30,040 nt of DNA, taken from assembly GCA_031288675.1 (NCBI GenBank), contig JAITQY010000027.1:1-30040 (forward strand), written 5' to 3'. The notes beneath the pieces are model-generated. The model was not told the DNA's origin. It saw only the letters and a list, made by a program, of their open reading frames with translations, and searched no databases. A program made the position numbers and the translations under genes. This DNA is from Oscillospiraceae bacterium. Lineage in GTDB: Bacteria; Bacillota; Clostridia; Oscillospirales; Oscillospiraceae. Each line of letters opens with the position of its first letter. Positions within the stretch are counted from its first letter, which is position 1. Shown here piece after piece: positions 15,113-23,929 of this stretch.

Positions 15113-15951
15113 CTTTTGACAGAGCATACTTAAAAAAGGATGCGCAAGCCGCTATGCGGGGATATAAACCTAATCCGATAGGTGTCGCTGCGGTTTACCT
15201 CGTAATATGTTATATATTGCAGGGGCTGACGCTACGCGTAAACCATTTCTTTGAAAACTATTCGGAATTGATGAGCGCGTTGATGAACGGATATTACCCG
15301 TTTATACAATCTCCGACTGCGGCAGACCAATTGATAGGTATTGTGATTAATATTGCAATCATAATGCTGGCGGTAGGATTCAGCATTTTCTGTATGCACG
15401 TTTCACGCGCGCAGAAAGGCGGATTTGAGGACATCTTTGGAGCGTTTACGACATTTTTCCGTTATTTCGGGCTGGCATTCGTGATGGGCATATTCATTTG
15501 TCTGTGGAGTTTATTGCTGATAGTGCCGGGTATTATCGCGGCATACCGTTACCGTTTAGCTATTTATCTTGCTATTGACCATCCGGACTGGGATATAATG
15601 CAGTGTATAAATGAGAGCAAACGCCTTATGTACGGTCACAAAGGCAAAGCTTTTGTGCTTGACCTCAGCTTTATCGGCTGGGGCATCCTTACCGGAATGA
15701 CGTGGGGAATACTCGGTATTTGGACGGCGCCTTATATAGGAATCACTAATGTACGGTTTTACGAGTGGGTACTTGCCGCCAACGGAGAGAGCTACATCCC
15801 TTCGGACGGCGCGGCGCCTAAGAATTACGAACCCGTCGAGGCGGACGGGTCGGAGCCTACGTCTCCGCCTCCGGAACTGCCGGACAGCGCGGGCGACACG
15901 GATAACTCCGGCGAGGGCGGCAATAACGACGGAGACAGCTTTTGGAAATAG
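15109..15951 (+). CDS. DUF975 family integral membrane protein
   Basis: 280 residues. The N-terminal soluble part (LKKDAQAAMRGY) is followed by about four to five membrane segments. The family signature is plain: LLIVPGIIAAYRYRLAIYLA, SKRLMYGHKGKAFVLDLSFI, then GWGILTG and APYIGITNVRFYEW. The C-terminal 45 residues are Pro/Asp/Gly/Ser-rich, probably disordered. Function of the family is unknown. GGGAGGA lies before the start, which overlaps the smpB stop, so the two are likely co-translated. Confidence 0.85.
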   Translation: MTFDRAYLKKDAQAAMRGYKPNPIGVAAVYLVICYILQGLTLRVNHFFENYSELMSALMNGYYPFIQSPTAADQLIGIVINIAIIMLAVGFSIFCMHVSRAQKGGFEDIFGAFTTFFRYFGLAFVMGIFICLWSLLLIVPGIIAAYRYRLAIYLAIDHPDWDIMQCINESKRLMYGHKGKAFVLDLSFIGWGILTGMTWGILGIWTAPYIGITNVRFYEWVLAANGESYIPSDGAAPKNYEPVEADGSEPTSPPPELPDSAGDTDNSGEGGNNDGDSFWK

Positions 15952-16058
15952 AGAGCCGCGCACGTTCAGAAATGTAAACCACAGGGGGAGTATACTCGCC
16001 CCTTATAATTTTGCCGCGCAATGATGTGACGTTTTTAACCTTTATCCTGCTTTTGAGT

Positions 16059-16523
16059 TTATCCGAAGACGGCGCTTTTGACGCCGTAGGTCAGTACGAT
16101 GACTATTATTCCGGCAATTAAGCAACCAATCCCGATTGCGGGAAGGGCGGTTTTCATACGTATGTCAAGCAGCACCGCGAGCATAGCGCCCGTCCATGCG
16201 CCTGTACCCGGAAGCGGTACGGCAACGAAAATTGCCAGGGCAATCAGTATTGAGCCTTGACGGAGCTTGCCGCTTTTTTTAAGCACCTTGCGCATCTTTT
16301 GATGGATGATACGGTCGAGAAAACTGCTCTTGCTGCAAAGCCAGTTGATTACTCGGCGCATAAATAACAATATAAACGGCGCCGGTAAAACCGAGCCGGC
16401 TACAGACGCGATAAACGTAGCCGGAATCGGCAACCCCATCGCCGCCCCAACAGGAATAGCACCGCGCAGCTCAATGACCGGCAGTGCTGATATTAAAAAT
16501 ACGTAAAGGATTTGCCGAAGCAT
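16059..16523 (-). CDS. Small multidrug-export-like membrane protein (COG2426 type)
   Basis: 154 residues, very hydrophobic, about four membrane segments. The N-terminal SALPVIELRGAIPVGAAMGL is the hallmark of the family annotated as putative small multi-drug export protein, and FVAVPLPGTGAWTGAMLAVL in the second half is also conserved. The export function is largely an annotation tradition, not proven. It begins 6 bases after the rpmB stop and is probably co-transcribed with it. Confidence 0.85.
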   Translation of the reverse strand: MLRQILYVFLISALPVIELRGAIPVGAAMGLPIPATFIASVAGSVLPAPFILLFMRRVINWLCSKSSFLDRIIHQKMRKVLKKSGKLRQGSILIALAIFVAVPLPGTGAWTGAMLAVLLDIRMKTALPAIGIGCLIAGIIVIVLTYGVKSAVFG

Positions 16524-16529
16524 CCGAAA

Positions 16530-16718
16530 TTACGCGGCGCGTGTAACTTTTCCGGAACGCAGGCAGCGCGTGCAAGCATAAACATGCTTAGGCGAACCGT
16601 CAACGATAGCTTTGACGCGTTTGACGTTCGGCTTCCAAGTTCTATTGGAACGGCGGTGCGAGTGGCTGACCTGAATTCCGAACTCTAACTTTTTATCGCA
16701 GTAAGAGCATTTTGCCAT
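16530..16718 (-). CDS. rpmB: 50S ribosomal protein L28
   Basis: 62 residues. MAKCSYCDKKLEFGIQVSHS, RRSNRTWKPNVKRV and VYACTRCLRSGKV are typical of L28, and the CxxC pairs (CSYC, CTRC) mark the zinc-binding form. The frame opens at 16784, but ATG 16718 has AAGGGAGG upstream, is the family start, and lies after a clear promoter at 16752-16780. Followed by the COG2426-type gene. Confidence 0.95.
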   Translation of the reverse strand: MAKCSYCDKKLEFGIQVSHSHRRSNRTWKPNVKRVKAIVDGSPKHVYACTRCLRSGKVTRAA

Positions 16719-16751
16719 AATTCTAAACCTCCCTTGGCAGACGTGAAAGTT

Positions 16752-16780
16752 ATTATACAGCAGAGTAAAGCTTTTGTCAA
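16752..16780 (-). promoter_or_regulatory. rpmB: rpmB promoter
   Basis: Minus strand TTGACA (16780-16775), 17-base spacer, TATAAT (16757-16752); consensus sigma-A. Confidence 0.85.
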
Positions 16781-16832
16781 GCATTTTCGAGAAGAAAATT
16801 TACACGAAATCTCAAAATCTTTGAAATTCCTA

Positions 16833-16861
16833 TTGACAAAGATGAAATAGTACTCTATAAT
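16833..16861 (+). promoter_or_regulatory. rpsB: rpsB-tsf promoter
   Basis: TTGACA (16833-16838), 17-base spacer, TATAAT (16856-16861); consensus sigma-A. Divergent from the rpmB promoter, leaving about 50 bases between the -35 boxes. Confidence 0.87.
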
Positions 16862-16869
16862 ATATATTT

Positions 16870-16931
16870 GCGCGGAAATCGGGAACAGGGGGAGCGTTAA
16901 TCCGCGCTGAAGCTCAATGCCCTGTCTACCC
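16870..16931 (+). promoter_or_regulatory. Structured rpsB leader, possible S2 autoregulatory pseudoknot
   Basis: Between the promoter and the ribosome binding site (GGAGG, 16941) four arms interlock. GCGCGG (16870-16875) can pair with CCGCGC (16902-16907). ACAGGG (16885-16890) can pair with CCCTGT (16920-16925), extended outward by GGG 16881-16883 with CCC 16929-16931 and inward by GAGC 16892-16895 with GCTC 16912-16915. The first pairing joins an upstream strand to the loop of the second, giving an H-type pseudoknot. S2 controls its own operon through an RNA leader in enterobacteria; a similar role here is inference. Confidence 0.5.
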
Positions 16932-16953
16932 TAATATTATGGAGGAACCGCAA

Positions 16954-17688
16954 ATGGCGGTAGTATCAATGAAGCAGCTTCTGGAAGCGGGCGTCCACTT
17001 CGGACATCAAACCAGACGCTGGAACCCCAAAATGGCGCAGTATATATATACGGAGCGCAACGGAATCTACATCATCGATCTTCAAAAGACGGTGAAAAAG
17101 CTTGACGAGGCATATGACTTTGTACGCAAGCTTGGAGTTGACGGCAGGACTATTTTGTTTGTCGGAACTAAGAAGCAGGCTCAGGAAGCGGTCAAGGAAG
17201 AAGCGGAGCGCGTGGGAATGTACTGGGTAAACGCCCGTTGGCTGGGCGGAATGCTGACCAACTTCAAGACGATGCACACGCGTATTGAGCGTTTAGCGCG
17301 TCTGCGCAAGATGGAAGAGGACGGTACGTTCGACATTCTTCCGAAGAAAGAAGTCATCAAACTTCAGAGCGAAATCGCTAAGCTGGAGAAGTATCTCGGC
17401 GGAGTTAAGGAGATGCGCAGACTTCCCGGAGCTTTGTTCATTGTTGACCCGCGCAAAGAAGTGAACGCGGTGGCGGAGGCAAAGAAACTCGGTATTCCGA
17501 TTGTAGCGATTGTGGATACGAACTGTGATCCGGACGAGGTTGATTACCCTATTCCGGGCAACGATGACGCAATCCGCGCAATTAAGCTGATTGCTCAGGC
17601 GATGGCGAACGCGATTCAAGAGGGACACGAGGGAAAGACTGCCGAAGACGAAGTTGAGGCTAAGGATGCAGAAGAGGTAAATAAATAA
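16954..17688 (+). CDS. rpsB: 30S ribosomal protein S2
   Basis: 244 residues, normal length. MKQLLEAGVHFGHQTRRWNP, IYIIDLQKTVKKLDEAYDFV, RWLGGMLTNFKT and LPGALFIVDPRKE are all diagnostic. An ATG at 16939 is in frame, but it precedes the GGAGG at 16941; ATG 16954 (MAVVSMKQ) is the true start. The acidic C-terminal tail (EAKDAEEVNK) is usual. The stop overlaps the tsf start (TAATG). Confidence 0.97.
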   Translation: MAVVSMKQLLEAGVHFGHQTRRWNPKMAQYIYTERNGIYIIDLQKTVKKLDEAYDFVRKLGVDGRTILFVGTKKQAQEAVKEEAERVGMYWVNARWLGGMLTNFKTMHTRIERLARLRKMEEDGTFDILPKKEVIKLQSEIAKLEKYLGGVKEMRRLPGALFIVDPRKEVNAVAEAKKLGIPIVAIVDTNCDPDEVDYPIPGNDDAIRAIKLIAQAMANAIQEGHEGKTAEDEVEAKDAEEVNK

Positions 17689-18626
17689 TGTTTACAGCAG
17701 CAGATGTAAAAAACCTGCGCGAAATCACCGGCGTAGGAATGATGGATTGTAAGAAAGCGCTGACAGAGTCGAACGGCGACTTTGACAAAGCTGTGGCATG
17801 GCTGCGTGAGAAGGGTCTCGCGACCGCGCAGAAGAAAGCGGGACGTATCGCCGCCGAAGGCGTAGTCGCCGTATTTATTGCGGCTGACAGCGCGGCAATC
17901 GCGGAGGTCAATATTGAAACCGACTTCGCGGCGAAGAACGAGAGCTTTATCAAGTTTGCGGACGACGTAGCCGCGGTAGCCGCAGAAAAGAATCCGGCAG
18001 ATTTGGACGCGCTGCTTGACGCGGCGTATCCGGGCGAGGGCAAGCCCGTAAAGGACGTGCTTATCGACCGCGTTCAGGTAATCGGCGAGAACATTCAGAT
18101 ACGCCGTTTTGAACGCTACGGAGCGGGAGTGAACGTAAGTTACATTCATCACAATAAAAAAATCGGTGTGCTGATCCAGCTTGAAACGAGCGAAAACATC
18201 AAGGATAAGGCGGAAGTCGCGGAACTTGGACGCGATCTTGGAATGCAGATAGCGGCGCTTCGTCCGCGCTATTTGGACAGCAGCTCAATAAGCGAAGAGG
18301 CAATTGCCACGGAGCGCGACATTCAGTATAACAAGGCGCTTGAAGAAAACCGCGAGAAGAAGCTTCCGGAGGATAAGGCGCAGCAGGTAGCCGAGAAGAT
18401 GGTCGCCGGACGAATGAACAAGTTCTTTGAGGAAGTTTGCCTTGTTAACCAAGCGTTTGCGAAAAACGGCGATTTTACTGTTGAGGCTTACGTCAAGCAT
18501 GTAGCGAAGGAACTCGGCGGAGAAATCAAAATCGTCAAGTTTACGCGCTATGAGGCGGGTGAAGGTATCGAGAAGAAAGCTGATAACTTCGCTGAGGAAG
18601 TCGCAAAAATGGCGGGTACAAATTAA
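17688..18626 (+). CDS. tsf: Translation elongation factor Ts
   Basis: Nucleotide exchange factor for EF-Tu. 312 residues, at the long end of the family. The N-terminal UBA-like part with LREITGVGMMDCKKALTESN, the ETDFAAKNESFIKFADDVA motif, and a dimerisation core with NKKIGVLIQLE are present. It sits behind rpsB with a one-base overlap and is preceded by GAGGT in the rpsB tail. A strong hairpin terminator follows. Confidence 0.97.
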   Translation: MFTAADVKNLREITGVGMMDCKKALTESNGDFDKAVAWLREKGLATAQKKAGRIAAEGVVAVFIAADSAAIAEVNIETDFAAKNESFIKFADDVAAVAAEKNPADLDALLDAAYPGEGKPVKDVLIDRVQVIGENIQIRRFERYGAGVNVSYIHHNKKIGVLIQLETSENIKDKAEVAELGRDLGMQIAALRPRYLDSSSISEEAIATERDIQYNKALEENREKKLPEDKAQQVAEKMVAGRMNKFFEEVCLVNQAFAKNGDFTVEAYVKHVAKELGGEIKIVKFTRYEAGEGIEKKADNFAEEVAKMAGTN

Positions 18627-18653
18627 ATTATCAAGGTACAGTTAAGAATCATA

Positions 18654-18690
18654 CGTCGTGCAGAGAGTTCTCTGCGCGGCGTTATTCGTT
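18654..18690 (+). terminator. Terminator of rpsB-tsf
   Basis: A 13-bp stem (18654-18666 with 18669-18681, two G-U pairs) with a very tight 2-base apex is followed by TTATTCGTTT. It lies 28 bases after the tsf stop. Confidence 0.8.
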
Positions 18691-18694
18691 TGCT

Positions 18695-18770
18695 ACATAA
18701 ACATTATAGCACACACAAACGCAAATGTCAAGAGTTAATTTGTGTTTTCGCGTAAATATTTTATGAACAA
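18695..18770 (-). promoter_or_regulatory. Repeated promoter module, degenerate copy C (points back at tsf)
   Basis: Minus strand TTGACA (18731-18726), 17-base spacer, TATAAT (18708-18703). Upstream it keeps TGTTCATAAAATATTTACG, clearly related to the other copies, with ACACAAA and TTTGTGT as a perfect dyad around the -35 box. It points at the tsf terminator and tsf 3' end. Confidence 0.65.
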
Positions 18771-18803
18771 CCGGCAGCTAAGTTACGGCATAACAGAAAC
18801 AAT

Positions 18804-18838
18804 ATAGTCGTTAGTCCAAAGTCGGCAGTCGAGAGTGG
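18804..18838 (-). repeat. Heptanucleotide-period repeat locus C
   Basis: Five consecutive 7-base units (plus-strand NNAGTCN type), followed by ACGATGGAACG and GGGCGAGCA, a fragment also found at loci A and D. Unlike loci A, B and D, the array here lies upstream of the promoter module when read on the minus strand. Confidence 0.7.
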
Positions 18839-18889
18839 ACGATGGAACGTTGGGCGAGCAGCCGCTTCGACCGGTTAAACCCTGTTTAA

Positions 18890-18930
18890 CGATACCCCTC
18901 ACCGCTAAGACACAGCGGTGAGGGGTATCG
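18890..18930. terminator. 17-bp perfect hairpin, likely terminator of the PBP gene
   Basis: Arms 18890-18906 and 18914-18930 are exact complements with a 7-base loop. It lies 52 bases after the PBP stop (minus strand). The following T content is modest on either strand, so it may also work as a bidirectional barrier. Confidence 0.65.
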
Positions 18931-18981
18931 GATATTATTAAATTAACGGGGTTCTGGATTGCTTCGTTTAACGGGTTTCTG

Positions 18982-21558
18982 TCATCTAAGCCATTCGGGA
19001 GTACCGTCATACGGAGTTTCCTGCGGAGCTTCAGTTGTGCCCGAACCATTGCTGTCATTGTCGTCCCAGCCATACCATGGCGGAGCATACGGCGAATAAC
19101 CGTCAGGATATTCAATACCGCCGCCCGACCCGAAGCTGCCCGAATTTGCGCGGGTATGCACATAGCAGTCGTACAAGCGGTCTACCGTAAACGGCATATC
19201 GCTTTCCGGAAGCGGAACTTTATATTCCGTACATTTGGAGACGTCAAGAACGCTGATCCTAACAAGCGTGTCAAGCGGACAATATTGTGTATGCAGTCCG
19301 GTGATAGTACCAGCCTTATATATCTTTCCGCTCGCGTTTGCGGTATCTGTCTGAAGCTTGCAGAAGTCATAATAAACGTGTGCGTCGCATTTGTCCTGAG
19401 GTACTTCGCCGGAGCGCATCATCACGGTAACGGTGTGGTCGCCCAGCATATAATCCTTACACGCGCTTGTAGCAAGTTTGCCGGAATCAGCACAAATAGT
19501 GACCTCTTTAAGGTTCTCCGGCACGCTGAACTGGCGCGGCTCTAAGTTCTCGTGTATCTTGCTCATCACCTTGCTGAACAGCGAGTTTGCCGGACTGACG
19601 CTTGTGCTGATGTTTTCTGGATTTTCATATCCGACCCAAACCACGCCGACATAATACGGCGTATAGCCCGCAAACCAATGGTCGGAGCTTCCGCTGGAAG
19701 TACCCGTTTTGCCGGCAATCGGAATTCCAGTAACGCCTTTCATGTTCGCGCTTCCGCCCGTACCCGGTGAAACGAGTACGCGCTTCATCATCTCCACCAT
19801 TTGGTACGCCGTGTACTCACTGACAGCGACGTTTTGCTTCGGTTGATTGTCGATATAGATTTTGCCGGCGGAGTCGTAAATCGCGCTGAACGTCCGGCTT
19901 TCGGTATAGATACCCCGGTTAGGGAAGATGCTGTACGCCGCCGCTTCTTCACGCACGCTTATACCTCTTGTAAGCTGACCTAACGATAGAGGAGCGTAAT
20001 CAATATCTGTAAGCCCGTTTTCAAGCCGAATCAAGCTCGTTATATGAAGTTTGTCCTCAAGGAACATAAACGAAACCTGCGGTGTAAGGCGGTCTAACAC
20101 CTGCGCCGACACGGTGTTTATTGACATTTGCAGCGCATCGCGTACCGTAATCAGCCCACGGTTAGTACGGTCGCTGTTCTTAGGCCACCATCCATCCGTC
20201 CGTCCGTTAAGAACTCCTGTTGCACTGTCGTTGATAAGATGCCACGGTTTTATCAAGCCGAGATCAATCGCGGGCGCGTATATCGAAATAGGCTTAATGC
20301 TTGAGCCCGGAGGACGTTTCATATCTGTGGCATAGTTGTAGGTACGCTTGCCTTCTTTCTCGCCAAGTCCGCCTGCCATCGCTACAATATCGCCGGTGTA
20401 CGGATCGCTGATAATCACAGCGGAGTTCAGTGTCTGGGTTTTACTGCTGCCCTGAGGATAGTTCTCCGGATCAGTATAAATCTCGTCAACCATCGCTTGT
20501 ATCTTGGGATCAATGGTCGTGTAAATCGAATATCCGCGCGTAAAAAGATATTTGCTTGCTATCTCACGCGGGACTTGCTCTTTGTCCATAATCGCCTTGA
20601 TAACATCTTCAATGACCGCGTCGGTGAACCATGAATAGGCGCTTGCCTTTTTCTCGTTAGTTTCACCGTTTTCGTTCTGACGCACCTCCGCGCGCCGGAA
20701 TACGAGCGTTTCCGCGACTGCCGCGTCGCGCTCCTCTTTTGTTATCATTTCCTGGCGGTACATTTCTGAGAGGATGACTTCCTGACGCTCCTTGTTGCGC
20801 TGACGTGAAGCCTCGCTGATATAAGGGTCGTACAGCGAAGGATTGTTTGTAATGCCAACCAAAGAAGCGCATTCGGCAAGGGATAGATTCCAAACGTCCT
20901 TGCCAAAGTAAACCCTTGCCGCCGCACCTACGCCCTCGCAGCTTTCTCCAAGCGGTATGATATTCAGATAGGCTTCAAGGATTTCTTCTTTGCTGTACCG
21001 GTCTTCAAAGTTCAGCGCGCGGAATATTTCCGTCAGTTTGCGTTTGACCGTCGCCTCATTATCGCCGGTGACGTTTTTGATAAGCTGCTGAGTAATAGTT
21101 GACCCGCCGAAATTGTTCTTCATAAAGAACATCTTCATAAAGGCGCCGCCCGTGCGGTACCAGTCTACTCCGTGGTGCTTGTAAAATCGCTTGTCCTCAA
21201 TAGCTACCGCGGCGTTGCGCAGGTTAAGCGGGATTTCTTCCAGTGTTACCGGAACGATATTTTCGTCTGAATAGAGCCGTTCCGACTCCATCCACATCTG
21301 CAAGCCGCTGTCATAGTAATAAATAACGCTCGTCTGCGACTGTGCAAAGCTGGAAAGATCAACGTTTATCTCGTCGTCAAACGCCGTCTTGATGTAGTTC
21401 GCAAAGAAACAAGAGAAAATCAGCCCGGTTATCACGGCAATAATCAGGATTGTCCCTATAATTTTCAAAATCCCTGAAACAATACCGCCGACAGCCTTGC
21501 CGGACAGCTGTGCGACCGTTTTTACGTTGTTTATAGCTTTCGCGCTTGGCGCTTTCAT
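18982..21558 (-). CDS. Class A penicillin-binding protein (PBP1A-type)
   Basis: Bifunctional peptidoglycan glycosyltransferase and transpeptidase, 858 residues. A cytoplasmic N-terminus and one membrane segment (about 32-54) precede the GT51 domain with EDKRFYKHHGVDW (catalytic Glu121) and GGSTITQQLIKN (151-162). The transpeptidase domain has SSIK (419-422), SINT (the SxN box) and GKTGTSSG. A Cys-containing beta-rich region and a Gly/Ser/Pro/Tyr-rich tail (GSFGSGGGIEYPDGYSPYAP) follow. ATG 21558 is preceded by GGAGG at about 12 bases. The gene is monocistronic and divergent from the asp23-like gene. Confidence 0.95.
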   Translation of the reverse strand: MKAPSAKAINNVKTVAQLSGKAVGGIVSGILKIIGTILIIAVITGLIFSCFFANYIKTAFDDEINVDLSSFAQSQTSVIYYYDSGLQMWMESERLYSDENIVPVTLEEIPLNLRNAAVAIEDKRFYKHHGVDWYRTGGAFMKMFFMKNNFGGSTITQQLIKNVTGDNEATVKRKLTEIFRALNFEDRYSKEEILEAYLNIIPLGESCEGVGAAARVYFGKDVWNLSLAECASLVGITNNPSLYDPYISEASRQRNKERQEVILSEMYRQEMITKEERDAAVAETLVFRRAEVRQNENGETNEKKASAYSWFTDAVIEDVIKAIMDKEQVPREIASKYLFTRGYSIYTTIDPKIQAMVDEIYTDPENYPQGSSKTQTLNSAVIISDPYTGDIVAMAGGLGEKEGKRTYNYATDMKRPPGSSIKPISIYAPAIDLGLIKPWHLINDSATGVLNGRTDGWWPKNSDRTNRGLITVRDALQMSINTVSAQVLDRLTPQVSFMFLEDKLHITSLIRLENGLTDIDYAPLSLGQLTRGISVREEAAAYSIFPNRGIYTESRTFSAIYDSAGKIYIDNQPKQNVAVSEYTAYQMVEMMKRVLVSPGTGGSANMKGVTGIPIAGKTGTSSGSSDHWFAGYTPYYVGVVWVGYENPENISTSVSPANSLFSKVMSKIHENLEPRQFSVPENLKEVTICADSGKLATSACKDYMLGDHTVTVMMRSGEVPQDKCDAHVYYDFCKLQTDTANASGKIYKAGTITGLHTQYCPLDTLVRISVLDVSKCTEYKVPLPESDMPFTVDRLYDCYVHTRANSGSFGSGGGIEYPDGYSPYAPPWYGWDDNDSNGSGTTEAPQETPYDGTPEWLR

Positions 21559-21599
21559 TTGTGTTATTATCCTCCAAACAACCGAAATGGTTTCAAAGC

Positions 21600-21628
21600 A
21601 TTATACTTCAACTCTGCGTCAATGTCAA
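21600..21628 (-). promoter_or_regulatory. PBP gene promoter
   Basis: Minus strand TTGACA (21628-21623), 17-base spacer, TATAAT (21605-21600), about 40 bases before the start codon. Confidence 0.83.
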
Positions 21629-21809
21629 TCGAATTAACACATATTTTACTTTTTGGACTTTCTGCCCAATGGGTTTTCTCTGTTAATTGAATGTTAAGTC
21701 TATATTAAAGAGTTATTAATTGATCTGCGCTGAGCCGTAAATTATACAAAATTCTAAAAAAACAAGTGAAATATTTATGTTCGTGGCATAGGGCTTCGGC
21801 AAAAAAAAC
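21629..21809. other. AT-rich intergenic segment, nothing recognised
   Basis: Between the divergent PBP and asp23/fakA promoters. No ORF, hairpin with T-run, or heptamer array was found here. Confidence 0.5.
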
Positions 21810-21838
21810 TTGATTTTTCAGTGACGTTGTGTTAAACT
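21810..21838 (+). promoter_or_regulatory. Possible promoter of asp23-like/fakA operon
   Basis: TTGATT (21810-21815), 17-base spacer, TAAACT (21833-21838). Weaker match than most promoters in the window, but correctly placed 33 bases before the start. Confidence 0.5.
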
Positions 21839-21871
21839 GATACAACCTTTATTTTAAGAGAGGTGTTGCTT

Positions 21872-22234
21872 ATGTACAAAATCAAAACCGAACTCGGTGA
21901 CATAACCGTTACCCACGAGGTATTTACGACGCTTGTCGGCGCAGCGGCGACAAGCTGTTTCGGTGTACGCGGAATGGCGGTACGCGGCGTTACTGACGGT
22001 TTAGTTCATCTGCTGAAGCGGGAAGCTATGGGCAAAGGCGTTAAGGTGACCTTTGACACTACAGACTGCGAAACAAAACTGCTGATAGAAATCCATATAA
22101 TCGCAAAAACGGGAGTTAACCTTCCAGTTATTTGTGAGAGCATTGTCGGCGCGGTATCGTATAAGCTCACGCGTGATACAGGCTTGCCCGTCAAAAACGT
22201 CGATGTTTTCGTCGATGGTATTATGGTCGATTGA
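21872..22234 (+). CDS. Asp23/Gls24 family envelope stress protein (YloU-like)
   Basis: 120 residues. TELGDITVTHEVFTTLVGAA, CFGVRGMA, and the C-terminal TGLPVKNVDVFVDGIMVD are typical of Asp23/YloU proteins. ATG 21872 has AGAGAGG 8 bases upstream; an in-frame GTG three codons earlier lies on that site. In B. subtilis yloU precedes yloV, and the same pair appears here, 10 bases apart. The exact function is unclear; family members bind the membrane surface and affect envelope stress. Confidence 0.9.
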   Translation: MYKIKTELGDITVTHEVFTTLVGAAATSCFGVRGMAVRGVTDGLVHLLKREAMGKGVKVTFDTTDCETKLLIEIHIIAKTGVNLPVICESIVGAVSYKLTRDTGLPVKNVDVFVDGIMVD

Positions 22235-22244
22235 GGAGATGCAA

Positions 22245-23927
22245 ATGTCTAATACAGATAAGGTGACTGTCCTTAGCGGACAGCTTTTCCGTGATATGAT
22301 TCTTAACGCCTCGGCGGTTTTGAACGATAAAAAGCAGTCTATAAATGAGCTGAACGTGTTCCCTGTTCCGGACGGCGACACGGGTACAAATATGAGCCTT
22401 ACTATGGGTAACGCGGCGGCGGCGCTCGGCGATGTAAAGTATGAACGCGCGAATCACGATCTTGGCGAAATCGCCGGAGTAGTAAGCAGCGCGCTTCTGC
22501 GCGGTGCGCGCGGTAACAGCGGAGTTATTTTATCGCTGCTGTTCAGAGGTTTTGCGCAGTCGCTTAAAGGCAAGGAGAGCGCGATGGCGGGCGATTTTGC
22601 CCGTGCGCTTGACGACGGAGTTAAAGCGGCGTACAGCGCGGTTATGAAGCCGGCGGAGGGAACTATACTGACGGTTTCGCGCCTTGCCAAAGACGCGGCT
22701 ATAGAGTACGCCGAAACCTATGCGGACGATACGACTGAGATAGAATTTGCTCCGCTGCTTGTAAAAGTAATTGAAGCGTCAAAAGCCGCCTTAGCGGACA
22801 CTATCAACCTTAACCCGGTGCTGAAGAAAGCCGGCGTAGTGGACAGCGGCGGAGTAGGTTACGTATACATACTTGAAGCTATGCTTGCCGCAGTCAAAGG
22901 CGAACACTGGACTTCTGACGGCGGTACGGAGACAAACGCGCGTGCGGATTTTTCAGTGTTCAGCGATGAGGACATTACGTTCAGCTACTGCACAGAATTT
23001 ATTGTGACGCGCACTAATAAGAAAGATACGAATAACCTGCGCGCGTTTCTGAATACGCTTGGCGACAGTATCGTCGTTGTGGATGACGAGGAACTTATCA
23101 AAGTACACGTACACACCGACCAGCCGGGCGTTGTGATTACTGAGGCGCTTGCCTACGGTACGCTGTTCAGTACCAAGATAGAGAATATGAGGGAACAGCA
23201 TACAGAAAAGCTTAAAGAAGAAATCGCGGCGGAAATACCAGCAGAGCCGGAGTTCGCGGAAATCGAAAAAGAAATAGGCGTGGTAGCCGTCTGTGCAGGA
23301 AACGGAATGGCAGAGGTGTTCAAAAATCTTGGCGTTGACCGGATAGTCAGCGGAGGGCAGACAATGAACCCGTCCACGGAGGATATACTGCGCGAGATAA
23401 ACCGTGTTCCGGCTGATAAAGTGTTTGTCCTGCCAAACAACAGCAACATCGTGCTTGCGGCAAATCAGTGCGTCGGCGCGGCTCACGAGCGCGATGTGAT
23501 AGTTATACCGACGACAAGCATTCCTCAGGGGGTGTCCGCAATGCTTACGCTTGACCCTGACGTAAGCGCGTCGGAAATTGCCGCTGCGATGAATGAGGCT
23601 AAAGACAACGTAAAGACTATAAGCGTTACAAAAGCGGCTCGAGACAGCAATTTTGACGGAGCGGACATCAAGGAAGGCGATCTGCTGGCAATGCGGGAGG
23701 GCAAGCTGCTCTCTGCCGCGCCGGCGTTCAGCTCTCTGTTAGAAACGCTGAAAGAAACAATCGGCGGCTATGAACCGGAGTTCATAACTATTTACACAGG
23801 CTCGGACGCGGACAGTGACCAAACAGACGAGTTGGAAGCCGCGTTGTCAGCGGCGGCTCCCGACGCTGAAATCACAATAGTGGACGGCGGTCAGCCGGTG
23901 TACGCGTTCATCATCAGCGCGGAATAA
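22245..23927 (+). CDS. fakA: DAK2 domain fatty acid kinase, FakA/YloV type
   Basis: Kinase that phosphorylates FakB-bound fatty acids for phospholipid synthesis. 560 residues. The N-terminal DAK2 domain has NVFPVPDGDTGTNM (37-50, Mg-binding Asp residues) and LRGARGNSGVILSLLFRG (about 90-107); a middle domain has the HVHTDQPG motif; the C-terminal half with GQTMNPSTEDIL and LPNNSNI is DegV-like. ATG 22245 has GAGGAG at 22234-22239; another in-frame ATG at 22239 is too close to that site. No fakB gene is in view. The stop is followed within two bases by heptamer locus D. Confidence 0.92.
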   Translation: MSNTDKVTVLSGQLFRDMILNASAVLNDKKQSINELNVFPVPDGDTGTNMSLTMGNAAAALGDVKYERANHDLGEIAGVVSSALLRGARGNSGVILSLLFRGFAQSLKGKESAMAGDFARALDDGVKAAYSAVMKPAEGTILTVSRLAKDAAIEYAETYADDTTEIEFAPLLVKVIEASKAALADTINLNPVLKKAGVVDSGGVGYVYILEAMLAAVKGEHWTSDGGTETNARADFSVFSDEDITFSYCTEFIVTRTNKKDTNNLRAFLNTLGDSIVVVDDEELIKVHVHTDQPGVVITEALAYGTLFSTKIENMREQHTEKLKEEIAAEIPAEPEFAEIEKEIGVVAVCAGNGMAEVFKNLGVDRIVSGGQTMNPSTEDILREINRVPADKVFVLPNNSNIVLAANQCVGAAHERDVIVIPTTSIPQGVSAMLTLDPDVSASEIAAAMNEAKDNVKTISVTKAARDSNFDGADIKEGDLLAMREGKLLSAAPAFSSLLETLKETIGGYEPEFITIYTGSDADSDQTDELEAALSAAAPDAEITIVDGGQPVYAFIISAE

Positions 23928-23929
23928 AG

